Source: Pseudomonas putida
GTDB lineage: Bacteria > Pseudomonadota > Gammaproteobacteria > Pseudomonadales > Pseudomonadaceae
DNA length: 64,000 nt
NCBI RefSeq assembly: GCF_001976065.1
Contig: NZ_MNAH01000003.1
Coordinates: 592,589-656,588 of the forward strand
Direction: 5' to 3'
Under the pieces are notes generated by a model that ran no database searches, was not told the DNA's origin, and was given only the letters and a program-made list of their open reading frames with translations. Below, one piece after another: positions 62,691-64,000 of this stretch (its first letter is position 1; each line of letters starts with the position of its first letter). Made by a program: the position numbers and the translations under genes.

Positions 62691-63356
62691 TCAGTCCAGC
62701 AGCGCCAAAGCCTCGGCGGTGCATTCCTGAATGCGGGACCAGTCGCCGTTCTTGATCCACTCCGGATCAAGCATCCAGCTACCGCCCACGCACATGACGT
62801 TTTTCAATGCCATGTAGCTCTTGATGTTAGCCGGACCCACGCCGCCGGTTGGGCAGAATTTCACTTCGCCGAACGGGCCACCCAGGGCCTTGATGGCCGC
62901 GACGCCGCCGCTGACTTCCGCCGGGAACAGCTTGAAGCGGCGATAGCCCAGGCCGTAGCCTTCCATGATGCCCGAGGCATTGCTGATGCCTGGCAACAGT
63001 GGAATCGGGCTGGCGACGCTGGCTTCGAGCAGGTCACGGGTGATGCCTGGCGTGACGATGAACTGCGAGCCCGCTGCTTCCGCTGCCGCCAGCATGTGCC
63101 GATCCAGCACGGTGCCGGCACCGGTCACCAGCTCCGGACGCTGTTCACGCAGGACCTGGATAGCCTTGAGGCCGAACTGCGAACGCAGGGTGACTTCCAG
63201 GGCGGTCAGGCCACCGGCGGCGAGGGCGTCGGCCAGCGGCAGGATGTCCTGCTCGCGAGCAATGGTAATGACCGGCAGGATCCGCGCCTTGGCGCAGAGG
63301 CTGTCGATCAGGGCAACTTTGTCCGCCATGGAAACGGTCGGGGATGGGTTTGTCAT
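62691..63356 (-). CDS. eda: KDPG aldolase
   Basis: Eda splits 2-keto-3-deoxy-6-phosphogluconate to pyruvate and glyceraldehyde 3-phosphate, the last step of the Entner-Doudoroff pathway. The 221-residue protein has the conserved 'ALEVTLRS' Glu, 'TPGITRDLL', the Schiff-base Lys in 'RRFKLFPAE' and 'FCPTGGVGPANI'. The ATG at 63356 (MTNPSPTVSMADKVA) is the family start with an AAGGAA ribosome site; an earlier in-frame start is less likely. It follows pgl by 17 bp in the same operon (zwf-pgl-eda in pseudomonads, under HexR control). Confidence 0.96.
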   Translation of the reverse strand: MTNPSPTVSMADKVALIDSLCAKARILPVITIAREQDILPLADALAAGGLTALEVTLRSQFGLKAIQVLREQRPELVTGAGTVLDRHMLAAAEAAGSQFIVTPGITRDLLEASVASPIPLLPGISNASGIMEGYGLGYRRFKLFPAEVSGGVAAIKALGGPFGEVKFCPTGGVGPANIKSYMALKNVMCVGGSWMLDPEWIKNGDWSRIQECTAEALALLD

Positions 63357-63373
63357 AGCGGCTGTTCCTTGGC

Positions 63374-64000
63374 TCATGGGCACCAGTAAATCTCTAACGT
63401 GGGTTGCAGAAAGGCGCGAATCGGCAATGCGGCGACATCATCACCGGCCAGTGCCTCATCGAGGGTGGTCAGCTTGGACTGACCGGAAATCGACAGGATC
63501 TTGTGTTTGGCCGAAGCCAGCAGCGCACGGCTCATGGTCAGGCGCTGACGCGGCACGGTTGGCGCCAGCATCGGGTAGCAGCGCCGGCTGCCGTCCGCCT
63601 GCAGGGCTTCGGCCAGGTTCGGACTGCCGGGGAACAGCGACGCCGTGTGGCCATCGTCACCCATGCCCAGCACCAGCACGTCAATCACCGGCAGCTCGGA
63701 CAGCAAGCGGTCGGCGTGATCGGCGGCTTGTTCAAGGTTGGCGCTGGCGCTGTACAAACTCAGGAACTGAGCCTTGGCCGCCGGCCCCTGCAACAGGTAT
63801 TTCTTCAGCAAACCGGCATTGCTGTCGGCGTGCTCGACCGGCACCCAGCGCTCATCGGCCAGGCTGACCACCACGTTCGACCAGTCCAGCGGCTGTTTGG
63901 CCAGATGCTGGAAAAAAGCCACTGGGCTGCGGCCACCGGAGACCACCAGGGTCGCCGTGCCTTGGGCTTCAATGGCATCACCCAAGTGCTTGGCCACATT
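63374..64000 (-). CDS. pgl: 6-phosphogluconolactonase, 5' end outside window
   Basis: Pgl hydrolyses 6-phosphogluconolactone to 6-phosphogluconate. The visible 208 residues include 'VVSGGRSPVAFFQHLA' and 'VVVSLADERWVPVEH', plus the 'VLGMGDDGHTASLFPGS' signature typical of the NagB-like fold. The reading frame runs through the last base of the window (NVAKHLGD...), so about 30 N-terminal residues are missing; the GTG at 63997 is internal. It is cotranscribed with eda 17 bp downstream, and probably zwf upstream outside the window. Confidence 0.95.
   Translation of the reverse strand, partial: NVAKHLGDAIEAQGTATLVVSGGRSPVAFFQHLAKQPLDWSNVVVSLADERWVPVEHADSNAGLLKKYLLQGPAAKAQFLSLYSASANLEQAADHADRLLSELPVIDVLVLGMGDDGHTASLFPGSPNLAEALQADGSRRCYPMLAPTVPRQRLTMSRALLASAKHKILSISGQSKLTTLDEALAGDDVAALPIRAFLQPTLEIYWCP

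Noticed and set aside
1..64000. CRISPR arrays, tRNA/rRNA, prophage and insertion sequences
   Set aside because: No regularly spaced direct repeats, no cloverleaf-like sequences, no transposase or phage structural genes were seen. The repeats present are REP-like palindromes.

Overview
The window is a GC-rich, densely coded piece of a Pseudomonas chromosome, most like the P. fluorescens group. The evidence is a pca (protocatechuate) cluster, a braC-braDEFG transporter operon, the fadD2-fadD1 / hydrolase / MaoC block, a pgl-eda pair, many small Pseudomonas-type genes, and repeated REP-like palindromes built on the core 'GGAGC-GGCTTGC'. No rRNA, tRNA, insertion sequence, prophage or CRISPR array was seen.

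Layout. 1-5,700: pca cluster, all on the minus strand: pcaR, pcaK, pcaF, pcaH, pcaG, and the first codons of a PcaT-like transporter cut by the window edge. PcaR-type operator matches lie before pcaR, pcaK and pcaF. 6,200-12,600: a small conserved protein, the phosphate transporter pitA, a very short gene for the cbb3-oxidase subunit CcoM behind two Anr/FNR-like boxes, two small unknowns, and rapA. 12,600-20,300: a Spinster-type MFS transporter, a MHYT-GGDEF-EAL membrane signalling protein, a beta-hydroxyacid dehydrogenase, and a 732-residue tubulin/FtsZ-superfamily protein, the most unusual gene here. 20,600-25,700: braC, then braDEFG with overlapping or abutting genes. 25,800-32,500: LysR regulator with a divergent short-chain dehydrogenase, a lipoprotein, a COG2509 flavoprotein, a PLP enzyme and nhaA.

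32,600-34,400 is the most accessory-looking part: an orphan RHS-core protein with a non-conserved C-terminus, opposite a small unknown gene. 34,400-46,600 is rich in envelope genes: a glycine-zipper lipoprotein, an OmpA-like lipoprotein with a histone-H1-like tail, an EstB-type serine hydrolase, a secreted GH42-like glycosidase, a collagen-like exported protein, and two tandem OmpA/TSP3 lipoproteins. pdxH and dinG sit among them. 46,700-51,700: DUF6231, two SEC-C proteins, an LEA-type lipoprotein, GNAT, peptide deformylase with YihY, CsbD, and an unknown. 51,700-57,150: two long-chain acyl-CoA synthetases, with a lipase-like hydrolase and a MaoC hydratase on the other strand. 57,250-60,300: a FUSC / DUF1656 / HlyD efflux operon. 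60,400-64,000: a DUF2383 four-helix protein, DUF3820, a class V aminotransferase, then eda and pgl (cut at the right edge) of the Entner-Doudoroff pathway.

Functional picture: aromatic acid uptake and beta-ketoadipate degradation, branched-chain amino acid uptake, fatty acid activation and glucose catabolism, set among envelope maintenance genes. That fits a soil- or plant-associated pseudomonad.
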